Below are positions 20,849 to 32,570 of a stretch of 64,000 nt of DNA, piece after piece. The notes under the pieces were generated by a model. It had not been told where the DNA came from, searched no databases, and saw only the letters and a list, made by a program, of their open reading frames with translations. The number at the start of each line of letters is the position of its first letter. Position 1 is the stretch's first letter. The position numbers and the translations under genes were made by a program. This stretch comes from Euphorbia lathyris (Eukaryota > Streptophyta > Magnoliopsida > Malpighiales > Euphorbiaceae): positions 77,548,610 to 77,612,609 of the forward strand of contig NC_088917.1 of NCBI RefSeq assembly GCF_963576675.1, read 5' to 3'.

Positions 20849-21508
20849 CTAATAATCTCATCAGTTTAGTGTTTGTGTGAGTTGTGAATCATTAAGTCAT
20901 ATTCCAGGTCATTATCAAGTTTATCTGAACCGCCAGGTCAACCCAACCTTCTCATAGAGTTAATTTTCCCTCCCGATAAGGTTTTAAAAACCGTACAAAC
21001 ATCGAACCACCATGATGATTGGATTAATGGTTCACTAGTTCAATCAGATGATGTCATAAGTATATTATATATAAATTATATATAATAAATTAATAAATAT
21101 ATATAATAAAATCTCAGTTAATTAATATAAAAATTGACAAATCCAAAAAAAACAAATCACAAGTTTAAAACAATATAAATAATAAAGTTTAAGTTAATTA
21201 ACCACTATCATTCATTAATTTAGGATTTAACATAATATAAATATTAAATTGAAGTTAATTAACACAAATTATTCCTATTTATAATTTAGGATTTAATTTT
21301 TTTTTAAAAAAATAATAATTTAGAGATTTAATTATTATTTTTTATCATTAAATTGATTTTAGTTATTTCCCTTTTCTAAATAAAATTTGTGAAAAAATCG
21401 TGATCAACCCAAAAGGTTTTTAAAAAGACCAGACATCTAAAAGGATGTGTCATGAAATATAATTACAAAGATAACTGTGTTCATCCTATTAAATGGATGT
21501 CCACCATA
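20849..21508. other. AT-rich DNA, remnant of a 'ggttttaaaaaccg' type repeat
   Basis: No gene. From about 20980 to 21430 the sequence begins ggttttaaaaaccgtacaaac and ends ggtttttaaaaagacc, with an AT-rich centre; a similar composition is seen at 41215-41955. Probably an old TIR element whose ends I could not fix. Confidence 0.4.
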
Positions 21509-21517
21509 TATATTAAA

Positions 21518-22739
21518 GGGAAAAGTACGAAAAAACTATATGTGGTTTTTCCCATTGCAAATAGAGATATGTGGTTTACAAGTTTGCAAATAGAGATATG
21601 TGATATGTTTTATTTACAAAACAAAGCAGTACAAATTATATAGTTAAGTTCTGATTACAACCAATATTTTATCTTAAAAAATTATTTACATATCGACAAA
21701 ATAGAGCCCCCAACCACAGTTCCTTAAATCGAAACCATGAATAATATGCTATATGAGTGGCAAAAAAACCGGCAAACCGGTAATCTGAACTGAAAAAAGC
21801 AGTTAACCGAACCGGTGGTTTTCTTAATGGTTAAAAAAATAGATAGATACCGGTTTCGGGTTAGAGTGTTCAAAAACCGCGGTTAACGGACCAAACCATT
21901 TAATAAACATAAATTAAAAAAATACCCGTCATTTGACGACAAAAGCAAGGCAAATATAAATATAAATACATAGATTATACTGTTTAATATAAATGCATAG
22001 ATTATAACATAGATTAATATAAATATATAACATAGATTATACTGCTTTATGTTGTAATAAGTACTTTGACGAAATATTATTTACATTTCTTTATGTTTTA
22101 AATGTAAACTTGATGGATTGTTTTTCAATTCGGTACTTATGTTTGAATTCTAAACTTTTATATGAATTTGTTTCGTTTGAATTTTTGAAATTATGTGTAT
22201 TTTAATATTGTTTAAAAATTTAGGTTTGGGTAAAAATTTAACCGTTAATTTTTTGTTAACTAGTGAGAATTGGTTAAAAACTGTTAACCGAAAAACCTAA
22301 CCGAAATTAATGGTTAACCAGTTGATGGTTAACCGAATGATATGGACCGGTTTTGGTTTGGATGGTTAAAAAACCGTTGATAACGGTTCAGTTAATTTTT
22401 TTACCTAATGGACCGGTTAACCGAACCGTGCCCACCCCTAATATGCTACCCATTTTACGTTTTTTTTTTTACTTAGTTGACATTTTATGAACTAAATTGA
22501 TATTTAAATTCATTTTACACACCTACAATTCAATTTTGAGGTCTGAGTTTTGTCAATATATAAATATAATTTAAAAAATAAAAATGCTTTTAATTGTCAT
22601 CATAACTTAACAGTGTAATTTTAAATACTTTGTTTTGTAAAAAAAAAACATATCACATATCTCTATTTGTAAACTTTTAAACCACATACCTCTATTTGTA
22701 AATTGGGCAAACCACAAACATTATTTTCGTACTTTTTCC
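21518..22739. mobile_element. MULE-type non-autonomous TIR element, 9-bp duplication
   Basis: 1222 bp. The outer ends ggaaaa.gtacgaaaa appear on both sides in opposite orientation, with ~110-bp similar arms sharing caaatagagatatgtg. Direct 9-bp duplication tatattaaa at 21509-21517 and 22740-22748. It contains a second, nested element at 21752-22438. No transposase. Confidence 0.85.
21752..22438. mobile_element. nested MITE (AACCGG-rich) inside the 21.5-22.7 kb element
   Basis: 687 bp, ends tatgagtggcaaaaaaaccg and (reverse) ggggtgggcacggttcgg, flanked by the 10-bp direct repeat taatatgcta (21742-21751 and 22439-22448). The two end regions are full of ggttaaccgaaccgg-like motifs in both orientations; the centre is AT-rich. 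It must be younger than the host element. Confidence 0.75.
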
Positions 22740-22748
22740 TATATTAAA

Positions 22749-23112
22749 TGTACATCCATTAACGAGGAAACATATATTAATTATGCATATGATCTGATAA
22801 TAAAAAAATACAATTAGAACAATTAATTTTGTAAATCTATTATTTCATCAATTCTGAATTATACATTGTTGAAAACAAAATTTTACAAATTAACAAGTGA
22901 TTAAAAGACTTAGAAAAACAAGCATACTATAGTTTTATCTTTAATGATTTATTTTTACATAATATTTATTATTTTCTCTTTAGCTGCAATATAATTTATC
23001 TATAAAATATACTAAATCTACATATTGATGACGTGTCTCTCTCTCAATCTCACTCATGCTGACATGTATTTTTATCAATTTTATGAATTATTTGATTTTT
23101 TCCTTCCATTTA
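22749..23112. other. AT-rich spacer
   Basis: Nothing recognised; high A+T, no long frame, no repeat I can name. Confidence 0.5.
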
Positions 23113-23550
23113 CAGTTAAAACTCGATAAATGAATATTCGATAAAGTAATAACCTCGATTATATAATAAATTCTTTCGGTCCCGACTTGGGCCAATAGAT
23201 TAAACTAATAACCTCGCTAAATGCATTAAGTAATAAAAAATATTTAAATCCTTAAAGGCCCAATGAAAATATAAAGTAATAATTATTAAATTACACACAA
23301 TATATATATATAAACAAGACCTATAATTGTGCTTATAATTATGCCTATAATTATTTGATTGATTTGTAATTACGCTAATATGATAATTACAAATCAATCG
23401 AATAATATATTTCCTAAACAAGATAATTACATGTCTAATGAATATTTATCGATAAATGAATCATTTATTCATTTATCGATAAATAAATAATCTCGCTTAA
23501 TGAATATTTTTCCCGGTCCCAAAGATATGCATTTATAGAAGTTTTACTGT
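23113..23550. mobile_element. MITE-like element with acagtaaaac-type ends
   Basis: Left end acagttaaaactcgataaat, right end read in reverse acagtaaaacttctataaat. Interior blocks also pair (ggtcccga near 23175, cggtccca near 23515). It contains a perfect 19-bp-stem palindrome at 23443-23485. A clear duplication was not found. Confidence 0.6.
23443..23485. repeat. perfect palindrome, 19-bp stem and 5-base loop
   Basis: The arms meet around loop cattt (23462-23466); the inner stem is atcgataaatgaat / attcatttatcgat. It could extrude as a cruciform or fold in RNA. It lies inside the MITE-like element. Confidence 0.85.
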
Positions 23551-23803
23551 ATTATCTACTATCTGCGACGGTTACCACCTATCACACGTCTTTCACCTAT
23601 AGTAAGCAACTGCTCCTCTCCATCCCTCTGAACTGGTAACCTTTCACCCATGGGAAGCAACTGCTTCTAACTCTATCTCTGAATAAACAACCTATCTTCA
23701 TTCCATTTCAATCGCCAAAAAATCACTTCTCCTCTATTTTATGTTATTCACTTTTTTTCTTATGCTATTTGGTTTGTTTCAGTAAGCAAAAGAAAATTCA
23801 ATT

Positions 23804-24076
23804 TTGTCGGAAGGTCTTCCAGCGGTGATGTCATTGGTTCCCTTACCCTCTCCCATTGTTCTGATTTCACCCGCGCCACCTATCTCAACTGCTTCTCCAC
23901 CCGTGTCGTTTGTGACTATCTCGACTACTTCCCCGCCTCTGCTGTCGGAGTCCAACTCAACTGCTTTGGTGCCACCAGTGACTAACTCACCTGCTTCGGC
24001 CTCCTCAAAATTCAAATGGAATGATGTCGTTTACTTCCTTTTTAATCATAATTATTATGTTAATTGCTCAAATTAA
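23804..24076 (+). other. GC-richer Ser/Pro/Thr-rich open frame, unrecognised
   Basis: A 90-codon frame (MSEGLPAVMSLVPLPSPIVL...) stands out because the flanks are AT-rich. The opposite strand is also open (Glu/Gly-rich). A stretch of splice-like text follows (a GT donor after CTATTTG near 24190). I do not recognise it; it may be a captured or decayed exon. Confidence 0.25.
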
Positions 24077-24730
24077 GTGTTTGTACAAGTTGAATATTTT
24101 AGGTTTTTCCCGGTTCTAATTCTAACTCCTCAATAACATTGATGACTCGAGCACCTTGGCTAATCTCCCTCCAACCACTGCCTATTTGGTAAGATTTTTT
24201 TTGTTTTTGTTTTTTGCATTTCAATGACCACTGCATAAAAATGCTTCATTTCTTCAAATAAAATACTTGATTAATAGATAGCCAACTCATTAAATTATAC
24301 GTTTTTTATTCACGTTATCAACTTAGGGAGTGCCTTTGAAGCATAGGAACTTTATTCCAAATTCCAAATATGTGCATCATATTGAAGACATGTTAAAAGG
24401 GGTACCTTTCCTAGTTTAGACCCCTAACCAGGGCTCTTTATCCATCTCCTACCTAATTTCTCTTTGTTTTTTCTTGACAATTCTTGATTGATTGTTGATG
24501 TAAATTGAAACTGAAGATATAGAATTTGTTTAGTCCAATGTAATTTACTATTTTTCCATATTATCTATGAAACCATGTGCAAAGAAGGGACTGTATTAGT
24601 TTCAAGCAAAATCACATGCTATGCTAGACCACAACATATATTAGTTATATTGGGTGGACAAAAAAAAAGTAAAGGCAATGATACTCAAATTCCTAGCTGG
24701 TAGGACGCCCGTATATTTTATTAACATTTT
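24077..24730. other. AT-rich spacer
   Basis: No gene or repeat recognised besides short A/T runs. Confidence 0.45.
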
Positions 24731-24734
24731 CTTT

Positions 24735-24910
24735 TAAAATCTCGGGAACTACTATGTTAAGATTGTTGAATAAATTACATTAAAATCTCATGAACTACTA
24801 TGTTAAGATTGTTGAATAAATTACATTCATGATCAATGAATTTTACCCTTGAGAACTACTATGTTAAGATTGTTGAATAAATTACATTCATGATCACTGA
24901 ATTTTACCCC
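24735..24910. repeat. three direct repeats of ~55-65 bp
   Basis: gaactactatgttaagattg followed by ttgaataaattacatt occurs three times (starting about 24747, 24792 and 24851); the last two copies also share catgatcaYtgaattttaccc. Direct tandem organisation, non-coding, just left of the Helitron start. Confidence 0.8.
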
Positions 24911-26313
24911 CCAACTAATATTATAACCATTAATTTCAAAATGTAACATAAAAACAATTCAATTTTTATATTTTCTAATACTATAGCCACTATAAACTTT
25001 AGATAACGCCTCAGAATGATTTTTAACGAAATCAAAATTATAGTCATCAATGATTATTTTAAGGTGTTAATTGAAATCTATCTATACTATATACTAATTC
25101 TGTAGAAATAAAAATCACGTGTCCTTCTCTTATTCTCTAACAGCTGAGTTGTAATTTCCTAATTTATTGCGATTATTTAATTTTATTAAAACTGATATTT
25201 ACAGTTTATGCACACTATATCCACCTTTTGCTAAGATTATTTCAGTTTTCACAACCTGAATTTATTATTACGGTTTCAACCCACTCCCATCAACTGTTCT
25301 CTCTCCCAAATCCAAAACCGTCTCTCAACCATCTGATTGATTCCACGAAGTGCAGGCCTCGGATTCCAAGGAAATATCAGGCATGATTTTGTTGTGATTG
25401 GTGGCAGATTCAAGATTGGAGTTATGGAATATCAGCACTCCACCGTTTCGTTTTTGACATGGTTTTGTTGGCTGAACAAACCTAATTAACCAAATACAGA
25501 GACGCCCAAAGCTAGAAGAAAAAGAGAAGTTGAGATGTTGGATGGTTCTATATATATTCGCTTTGAAATTGAAATGCCAGATTAATAGTCTTCAATTGGT
25601 GCTGCAGTCTGAATTGTTTCTCAAAGGTTTTAATTCCTTCTGCCATTTTGCTGAAACCAGATGTTCTACTGTATGAATTCCCTGTTCGATGAATTTTTCT
25701 GATTCTCTTCTCCTATATTTGTGGTTTTTAAGAAATCTTGATTTCTTTTCATATTTACTGATCATGATTTTTTTTGCTGTATACACATTGATGTTCCTTA
25801 TTTTGAAGAAACAAATCAACTATTTGAAGCCAGCATTCGAAGATTGGAGAATTTTTAAAAAGCTCAAAACCAGGTACCACTACAGTCAACAATTTGAAGT
25901 GTTTTTTTTCCTGATTTAAATTCCTCCTCACATCCCTTGTCAATTTTCTTTCATGAGGTTCATTGTGATGACTTAGCAATTAAAGCTCTTCACATTATAT
26001 GGATTTCAAGTAAAACATTCTTACAGGATTGTCCAGTTCAATTATGGCATGTGTTTATGTTCTTTAACTTTAATTCGTTCAAATCTCTTCAGTTTCAATT
26101 TATAAGCACAAAGTACAAATTGAGATTCCACTTTTTTCTATAATTGTGATGTATTTATCCATTGTGTTTCTAATACATTTAGAAGTGTGTTAAAGTTGTG
26201 AGGTTTATGTATATCAGTTTTTGATTCATTTCCCAATTTTCTCCTTTTGTTGTTGTCACTATTAGTATCTTTCTTCTGACTATTGTTTGTTTTCATTCAT
26301 AATTTCATGCAAG

Positions 26314-26368
26314 GTAATTTCGAGGACTATGGGAGGAATGTTGTGGAAGTTGTTCATAGCTTGAAAGA
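26314..26368 (+). pseudogene. captured exon-like fragment in the Helitron
   Basis: 55 bases between a GCAAG acceptor and a good GTAAGT donor; one frame reads NFEDYGRNVVEVVHSLKE. The protein family is not recognised. It may be spliced to 27229 onward, where the frame soon stops (EQDN stop). Confidence 0.35.
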
Positions 26369-27228
26369 GTAAGTTTACCTAAATCCTAATTTTCCTAAAA
26401 TCAAATACATATAGTTGCTAATTTTGAGCTCTACTTTTATCTTATTTTTCTATTTAGCAATCTTCTTGGATCCTATTTATTTCAATTGAGCAAAGTTCAA
26501 AATTTTATAAAAGATCATATTATGACTAAATAAGCATTTTTCTAGAATTCTCTAAGTTGCTTAACATGCTTTATGAGTTTTGCAATTATGTCTACATAAT
26601 CATGGACTAATTAAACATGTTCTTTTAATGATATTTATGATAAATTGTTTCTCGGTTTTGGCTATAATAGAAGTTTGTACTCGGGTTTTTCTATTTAGAA
26701 AGCTTCAGTTGTTTGTCTCTTTCTTTTCCATGCTCTTCAGTTATGTTATAGTTGTAATGGAACCTCCCGACTTGCTTCCTCTTCTGCACATACAAATGTG
26801 CATTATGTCACCAATGTTTTGATTAATGTGCTTGATCTTGAATTATCATTTTGGTTTTTAGTATGATGTTATAATTAACATATCAATATGATTTTCTTTT
26901 TCGAGTATATGACACTAAGAAAAGAAAGACAATTTAATGTATACTCTTAAGTACCTTTCAAAGGAGTTTAATGACCAGTGAACCAGTAGATTTTATTTTC
27001 TCTCTGAAGGCAAAAGAAACATGTTTTGGACCTTTATAGATATTTCTATTATCCAATTTATCAACTAAAAAATAAAGGGCTTTAACATGTATTGGTTAAT
27101 GTTCATTTTTCTAAGCATTGGTTTATAGACCAGATTGAACTCAAAAAGTTATAACTTGATCCTATGTTTTAACTTAATTTCTCACTTTTAATAGAAGAGG
27201 CAAGATTAAGCTTTGGTTTTTTTTGTAG

Positions 27229-27357
27229 GCAAGATAACTAAAAATGGAGAGTGTTGCTGACATGGATAATGCTAGAGCATGCCCTTCAAGGGCACTGAAA
27301 TTCATTGAGAAGTCTATTTGTGCTGCTGGAGCGGAAGCTATCAAAATCTTTCAACAA
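27229..27357 (+). pseudogene. second exon-like fragment in the Helitron
   Basis: Preceded by a T-rich TTTTTTTTGTAG acceptor. From ATG 27244 it reads MESVADMDNARACPSRALKF and continues IEKSICAAGAEAIKIFQQV with a TAA soon after. I do not recognise the protein. GC content and codon pattern are more gene-like than the flanks. Confidence 0.35.
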
Positions 27358-27576
27358 GTGTTTTTAATCATCTGTGTAAATGTTCTTTCATAAGTTTTCA
27401 ACACGGATGCAATATGCCTCTTCATTTTGAGCTGTGTTGATGGTTTTTTTTTGTGAAATCTTGTTTCAATGTCTTTATGTTTTAACTTAATGTTGCCTCT
27501 TTATCTTGCATTGCATCAGTTTATAACTTAATCTTGCTTTCTCAACTAAACAATAAAAATAAAGGACCTTTAACAT

Positions 27577-28384
27577 TGATAACAACCCAAATTATTCTTG
27601 AATAAGGAATAAGGGAAAATTAATAGAAATAATGGCAAACCATTATTCCTTCTAAAAGAGATATTTATACATGATTAATGTGGAATTAATGATAATTAAT
27701 GCAGGGGTGAATATGCAAATAATGAGGAAAAGGAAGGAGTTTCTAGCATTATGCCACACCACGTGGACCATGGCGAGATACGCCATAACGAGATACGCCC
27801 GATGAGAGCGAGTAGCGGAGACCCGCCATAGCTCTCAAGGAGAGCGTACATACGCCTTGACGGATCAAAGAATACGAAAAGGGATATTCATCTTACTGAC
27901 ATAATATTATCCCAAGGACCAAAAGGGATATTCACCTTGAGAATGCCGCAAGAAGAACCGGATGGCGGATCTCCACGGTTCAGCTCAGTGAGATCCGCTG
28001 GCGAACCTATGAGGCGAATCTCCTCTTTCACCTGATTCATCACAATAACGGCTAACCGCCGACTCGGCCATAAAGACCATTAATGAGCTATCAATTAGCT
28101 AACCGCCAGATTAAAAGTAACCAGTAACCGCCAGCTTAAAGGTAACCAGTAACCGCCATTAATGGAGCATTAATGGAGACCTTCTAGTTGCTGAAGGTTA
28201 CGACTTCCTAGCTATATATAGCCTACATCCCTAGGCTATCAAGGTACACTTTTACTTATCCTTTGTCAATTCAGTTTGCTCTCTTGTTCTTCCTTACTGA
28301 CTTTGGCATCGGAGTGTCCCCGGCCGATCCCAACGGCGCCTCACAGGGAAGTGCTCCGATCAAGGATTTTTCCCCGAGTTATCA
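27577..28384 (+). repeat. 5' LTR of the 6.64 kb element
   Basis: 808 bp, TG...CA. Contains a TATA-like ctatatatagc (about 28211-28221), so transcription probably starts a little downstream. Several aaccgcca and ggcggat motifs recur in the LTR. Flanked on the left by aacat. Confidence 0.93.
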
Positions 28385-30225
28385 ATTGGTGCGGTGATCG
28401 TGGATCTCTAACAAACAGAAGATCACAAAATCTTGATTGTATAGAGTTTCACAAAGAACAAAACAATGGAGTCAACGGAATAGAAATCACAATCTCAAAC
28501 TTTGGCTCAATCAGTACAACAAATCTATCCAAATATACAGTTCTCCATATATTGGTGGGAAAGAGTTTTCTACATTGAATCTGGAATTTTATGATGAAAA
28601 AGATAAGTTTCCTCCCCTTTCTTATTCCATTTTTAATTAAAGAAAATTGAGATCCCTCACTCTTATAAAGTGCTATGAATATCATTACATGTTATTATGA
28701 TAAATCTAATAAACTGTGAAAGATGAAGTCATAAGCACAAATCTTTCATTAAATCTTGCATGCTTACTATGCCCTCATATTTTTATGCATGACAAGTGTA
28801 ATATGATATTATCATTGAATTAGTACAAACGCATGTATAAGACCCGTAATCTTGGGATTTACAAAAAAAAATCATCCATTCAATGTGATTTTGTCATTTG
28901 ATATTAAAATATCATAAAAGGGCTCATGTAATTACAAATGATTTAAATCTGGTCGGTCTTTTGGATGAACATGCATATAACTATTAGAAGAAATTACAAA
29001 AAAATCATATTTGGTTTTTCCTTGTACTATTCACCATCTATATACGGCTTTTCTCCTATATAGTACTTTTAATATCAAAAATTCATATTTTTGAATATTG
29101 TTTTGTCAAACAGTTATTTCATTCCCTTTTTTACAATGATGTGTCTATTCATATAAAAACTGTTTATTTGACATTGTTAGAATTTCTGTTACCAACACAA
29201 GAGACTTGAAAATATTGAGTCTATTTGTAATTATCATGTAATTGTCCCTAACTATTAAGGCCATTATAGGCTGATGAATTGCCAAATTGGATAAACAAAA
29301 CTTTCATGTCCTGAGCTAACTACAAAATAGTGCAAGTGTCGGTTTCGGATCAGAACATTAATTTATGCAAAATTCTTAGGATATACATGAGAATTCCTTA
29401 AAGATTGGAGGAGAATCATGGTACATGTATTTTTCTTCTAAAATTACCCTTTCTCTTCTATTTTATTCGTACAAATGAAATGATATAAGAGTAATTTTAT
29501 ATATAACTATATTATTAAATCATCACTTACCTTTCTTTAATTACACCTCATTCAAATGAGGCTTTAATGATCTCTGAATGCCATTAATGTATGGATGCAC
29601 AATATTAATTGCAAGTAAATAGCAACTATGTAAGATATCTTACCCAATATAGAATGTCATAACTTTTATGACGTTTAAAATAAATATGCTATCTTGGATA
29701 TTAATGCGCATTGAAATACAAAAGGCCATTATTCTTAAACCATTCTCATTATGGTTACTTATTAAGAATTCATTATGATATTCATGTGCAGTAGCAATCT
29801 TTATGGTTATGACCGTTATACGTGATATTATTATTAAAACAAGCACGATTAAAATTCTATTATGAATTTGTTTGACATATAATATTTACTCGGTTTTATC
29901 CTTTGACTAAGTTCATTCTAGAGTCAGGGACCAGCGTGAAGGAATTATTAAGTTGATTCCAAGATGAACTAAAAATTCCATAAAGAGAATTGCATCATAC
30001 ATGATATTTGCCAACAAGGCAAATGCAAACATTCTTTTGCTATGAAGTATGTTCCATGGATCAAGGCATTGATCCCCAAGGTAAGTGAATATAACTTTTA
30101 TGACTTACCACAATCTTTTAATAATGGACAGAGTATGCCCCACTTCTGGAGTTCTTTCAGTGCTAACCCACAGGTACAAGGGAGTTGCTAATACTACAAC
30201 CAGTTCAAACACTGATATGAAAAAT
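28385..30225 (+). other. 5' interior of the LTR element, non-coding, with a gag start remnant
   Basis: From ATG 28468 a short gag-like start reads MESTE(stop)KSQSQTLAQSV. The rest to about 30225 is AT-rich with no recognisable coding sequence, although a canonical Gypsy element would have gag and protease here. Confidence 0.5.
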
Positions 30226-30700
30226 AAAGCTCAATCCAAAGAAGTGTATATGCAAAGTCACTTCAGAAAAATTCCTTGACTATGTCATTGGCCAAAAAGG
30301 AGTTAGAGCAAATCCAGATAAAATAAAAGTCATGCGAGGAAAAAGGTGAAAAGAGCGCCTAAATGAAAGCCCCACTATGGGTGAGAAAGATCCAGAGGTT
30401 GAACGGCGGATCATCGTACTAGAAAGATTGTCAACAAGCATATCAAGGTATAAAACAATTCCTAGCAGAACCACCCTTGATGAGCAGGCCAATCTGAAGG
30501 GGAGACCTGCATTTGTATCAATCTGTCATGGATAAAACTATATGCACCGTGGTTATTCAAGAAGAAGAAGGCCAGCAGTTCTCCATCTATTATGTTAGCA
30601 AAATGTTGAAGGATGCGGAGACAAGATATTCGAAGCTAGATAAAATGGCTCCAGGCGGTTGTGACAATATCCATCCGCGTCAAACCATAGTTCCAAGCAT
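30226..30700 (+). pseudogene. Gypsy-type RT (C-terminal part) and RNase H fragment
   Basis: Plus strand: LNPKKCICKVTSEKFLDYVI and GQKGVRANPDKIK (the thumb of Ty3/Gypsy RT, where relatives have FLGF.IS..GI.ANPDKI), then across stops PPLMSRPI and LYQSVMDKTICTVVI, EGQQFSIYYVSKMLKDAETR, YSKLDKMA (RNase H). Several stops and frame changes. It precedes the gag and protease scraps, opposite to the order in intact elements. Confidence 0.75.
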
Positions 30701-30734
30701 AATCTCAACATGATCAAGATCAAGATCAAGAGTT

Positions 30735-31060
30735 GGCTTCACCACCACGATTCAACACTGAATGCACGGATGATGAGATTGAAAGGCGAGTGTATGCCGC
30801 TCTATATAGACAAGAGAACAATGCAGAAAGGTACGCCATCAAGTTAATATGAATTTGCCATTCACAGCACGGATCCTGGGGTACGAAGCGGACAGAATGT
30901 TTAAAGCTTCCAACTTGCCACAATATAAAAGAAAAGATTCAATATAAGCGAGACATTACATATCCCGAACCCAAAGGAGGGGAGCATGTAACCGTTGGAA
31001 GAAACGCCAAAGCGTACTACAGGTTGGCCACCACACTGAAGCTTGCTGGGAGCTGGAAAA
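30735..31060 (+). pseudogene. Gypsy-type gag N-terminal scraps
   Basis: Frames give ELASPPRFNTECTDDEIERR, then NLPFTARILGYEADRMFKAS, resembling the LPF...I......P..FK motif near the start of Gypsy gag, and YYRLATTLKLAGSWKT. Broken by stops. Placed after the RT/RNase H scrap. Confidence 0.5.
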
Positions 31061-31277
31061 CTAGATAGCTTTGTCTAGAATAACAAATGACAAGCAGAAG
31101 ACAGATCCCAAAAATAAATTCAAAAGTGTCATTAATGTCATAGCAGATGGACCAGTGTATCAGCCACCCGTGGAAAAAGCAAAAATATCCGCTCTGGATA
31201 AAACATCCCTCCATTGCTCCTTTTGCAGAAACAGGTCCAATAAGCTCTCCACATATAGATGCGTTGACAATTGAAGG

Positions 31278-31420
31278 ATGGGAGATGAAATGAAGCGAGT
31301 AATGGTAGACACGGGCAGTTCTTACAATGTCATCACCATAGGTGCATTCGCCAAACTAAAGGTTGATCTGATCCAAATAGAAACAACCATTGTTGACATC
31401 ATTGGAGTGACGGGTCACAC
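31278..31420 (+). pseudogene. retroviral-type aspartic protease scrap
   Basis: MGDEMKRVMVDTGSSYNVIT followed by IGAFAKLKVDLIQIE. The DTGSS active-site motif is intact and in the expected context (VMVDTGSS). It stops within about 50 codons. It lies after the RNase H and gag scraps. Confidence 0.7.
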
Positions 31421-32565
31421 TATCCAGACCAAGGGCCAGAGGTTGCAGCCCTAATTTCCATCTGTCGTCTGACAATGTACATTCTCACCAGCAAAGGAGG
31501 AGTAATGATTAGCGGGAACCAAAAGGTGGCTAAAGAGACTTATACTCGGCGTCACTATCAATCCGCCCACAATCCAAAGAGGACGAAGGTGAGAAATATT
31601 AACTTGTCACTACAGCTTTGGGCGACACAAAAACGCTCCTTATTGCTGATGGAAAGCGGGTGCAGATCGCCAAAGGATTAAAACTTGAGATCAAAGAGGA
31701 TGTTAAAAAAGTTATCATTGAATCTGAAAGCATATTTACATAGGAGAATGAGATCCCCACAGGAGTAAGCCCAGATGTGATTACTCATAAGTTAAACATC
31801 ATTGAGGATGCGGTTCTAGTTGCTCGGAAAAGGCGGAACCATGGGCCTAAAAATCAGTATTTTTACATATTCTTATATATGCATTAAACTGTTATAGTAT
31901 CCTATATTTTATAATTTATTCTTTCTCGCCATACTTCTTATATTCATTTGCCTAGCTTTTAGTGCTGATATACGCCCAGTGGCTGGCGAATGAAAAGTTC
32001 CACAGATGGATCAATTACCTCAAAGATAGGACAATTGATCCCATCACGGGCGGATCCCCTTTCCATAAAGATAAGAAGCACAGACCCTCAGGAGCTTTCA
32101 AATGAGCTCAACTCTCTCCTCAAAGACAGGAAAAGGATTGACCACCATCAAAAGCGGGTTAAAATCGTCTCAAACATGAGATCATTACACCCTCAACTTT
32201 CTCCTCAAAGATAGGAGAACACTCTCATGGGCGGATCCATCTTTAGATGATCACCATTCGAGAAAGAGTTAAAACATTCCTTGGACGTAAGGACTTTACA
32301 CTCTCTCACTCCCTTCCCAAAGAAGGGTTCACAAGTCCTACGGGCGGATCGCTTCACCTCAAAGATAGGTAGCAAGTTGATCCCCTAGGCAGCTTTACTT
32401 CCTCTAGAAGGAATAGAACAGCTTCAAACCTTCACAAAGGTTCACACATTGGGGTACGGCTGGCCACCTACCCTAAACAATCGGAGAAATCCTAAACCAG
32501 ATTCTAGAAAATTACTTGCTAAAAGATATAATGCATTAGTAAAAATAGTTCTGGAAAGCAAAGGG
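31421..32565 (+). other. interior of the LTR element with recurring gggcggatc motifs
   Basis: Degenerate, no intact frame. The phrase gggcggat(c/g) recurs near 32047, 32230, 32341 and again after the minisatellite (33243, 33320), and tacggYtggccacctaYcc occurs at 32455 and 33172. It reads like an expanded 3' region built from duplicated segments. Confidence 0.5.
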
Positions 32566-32570
32566 TTCAT

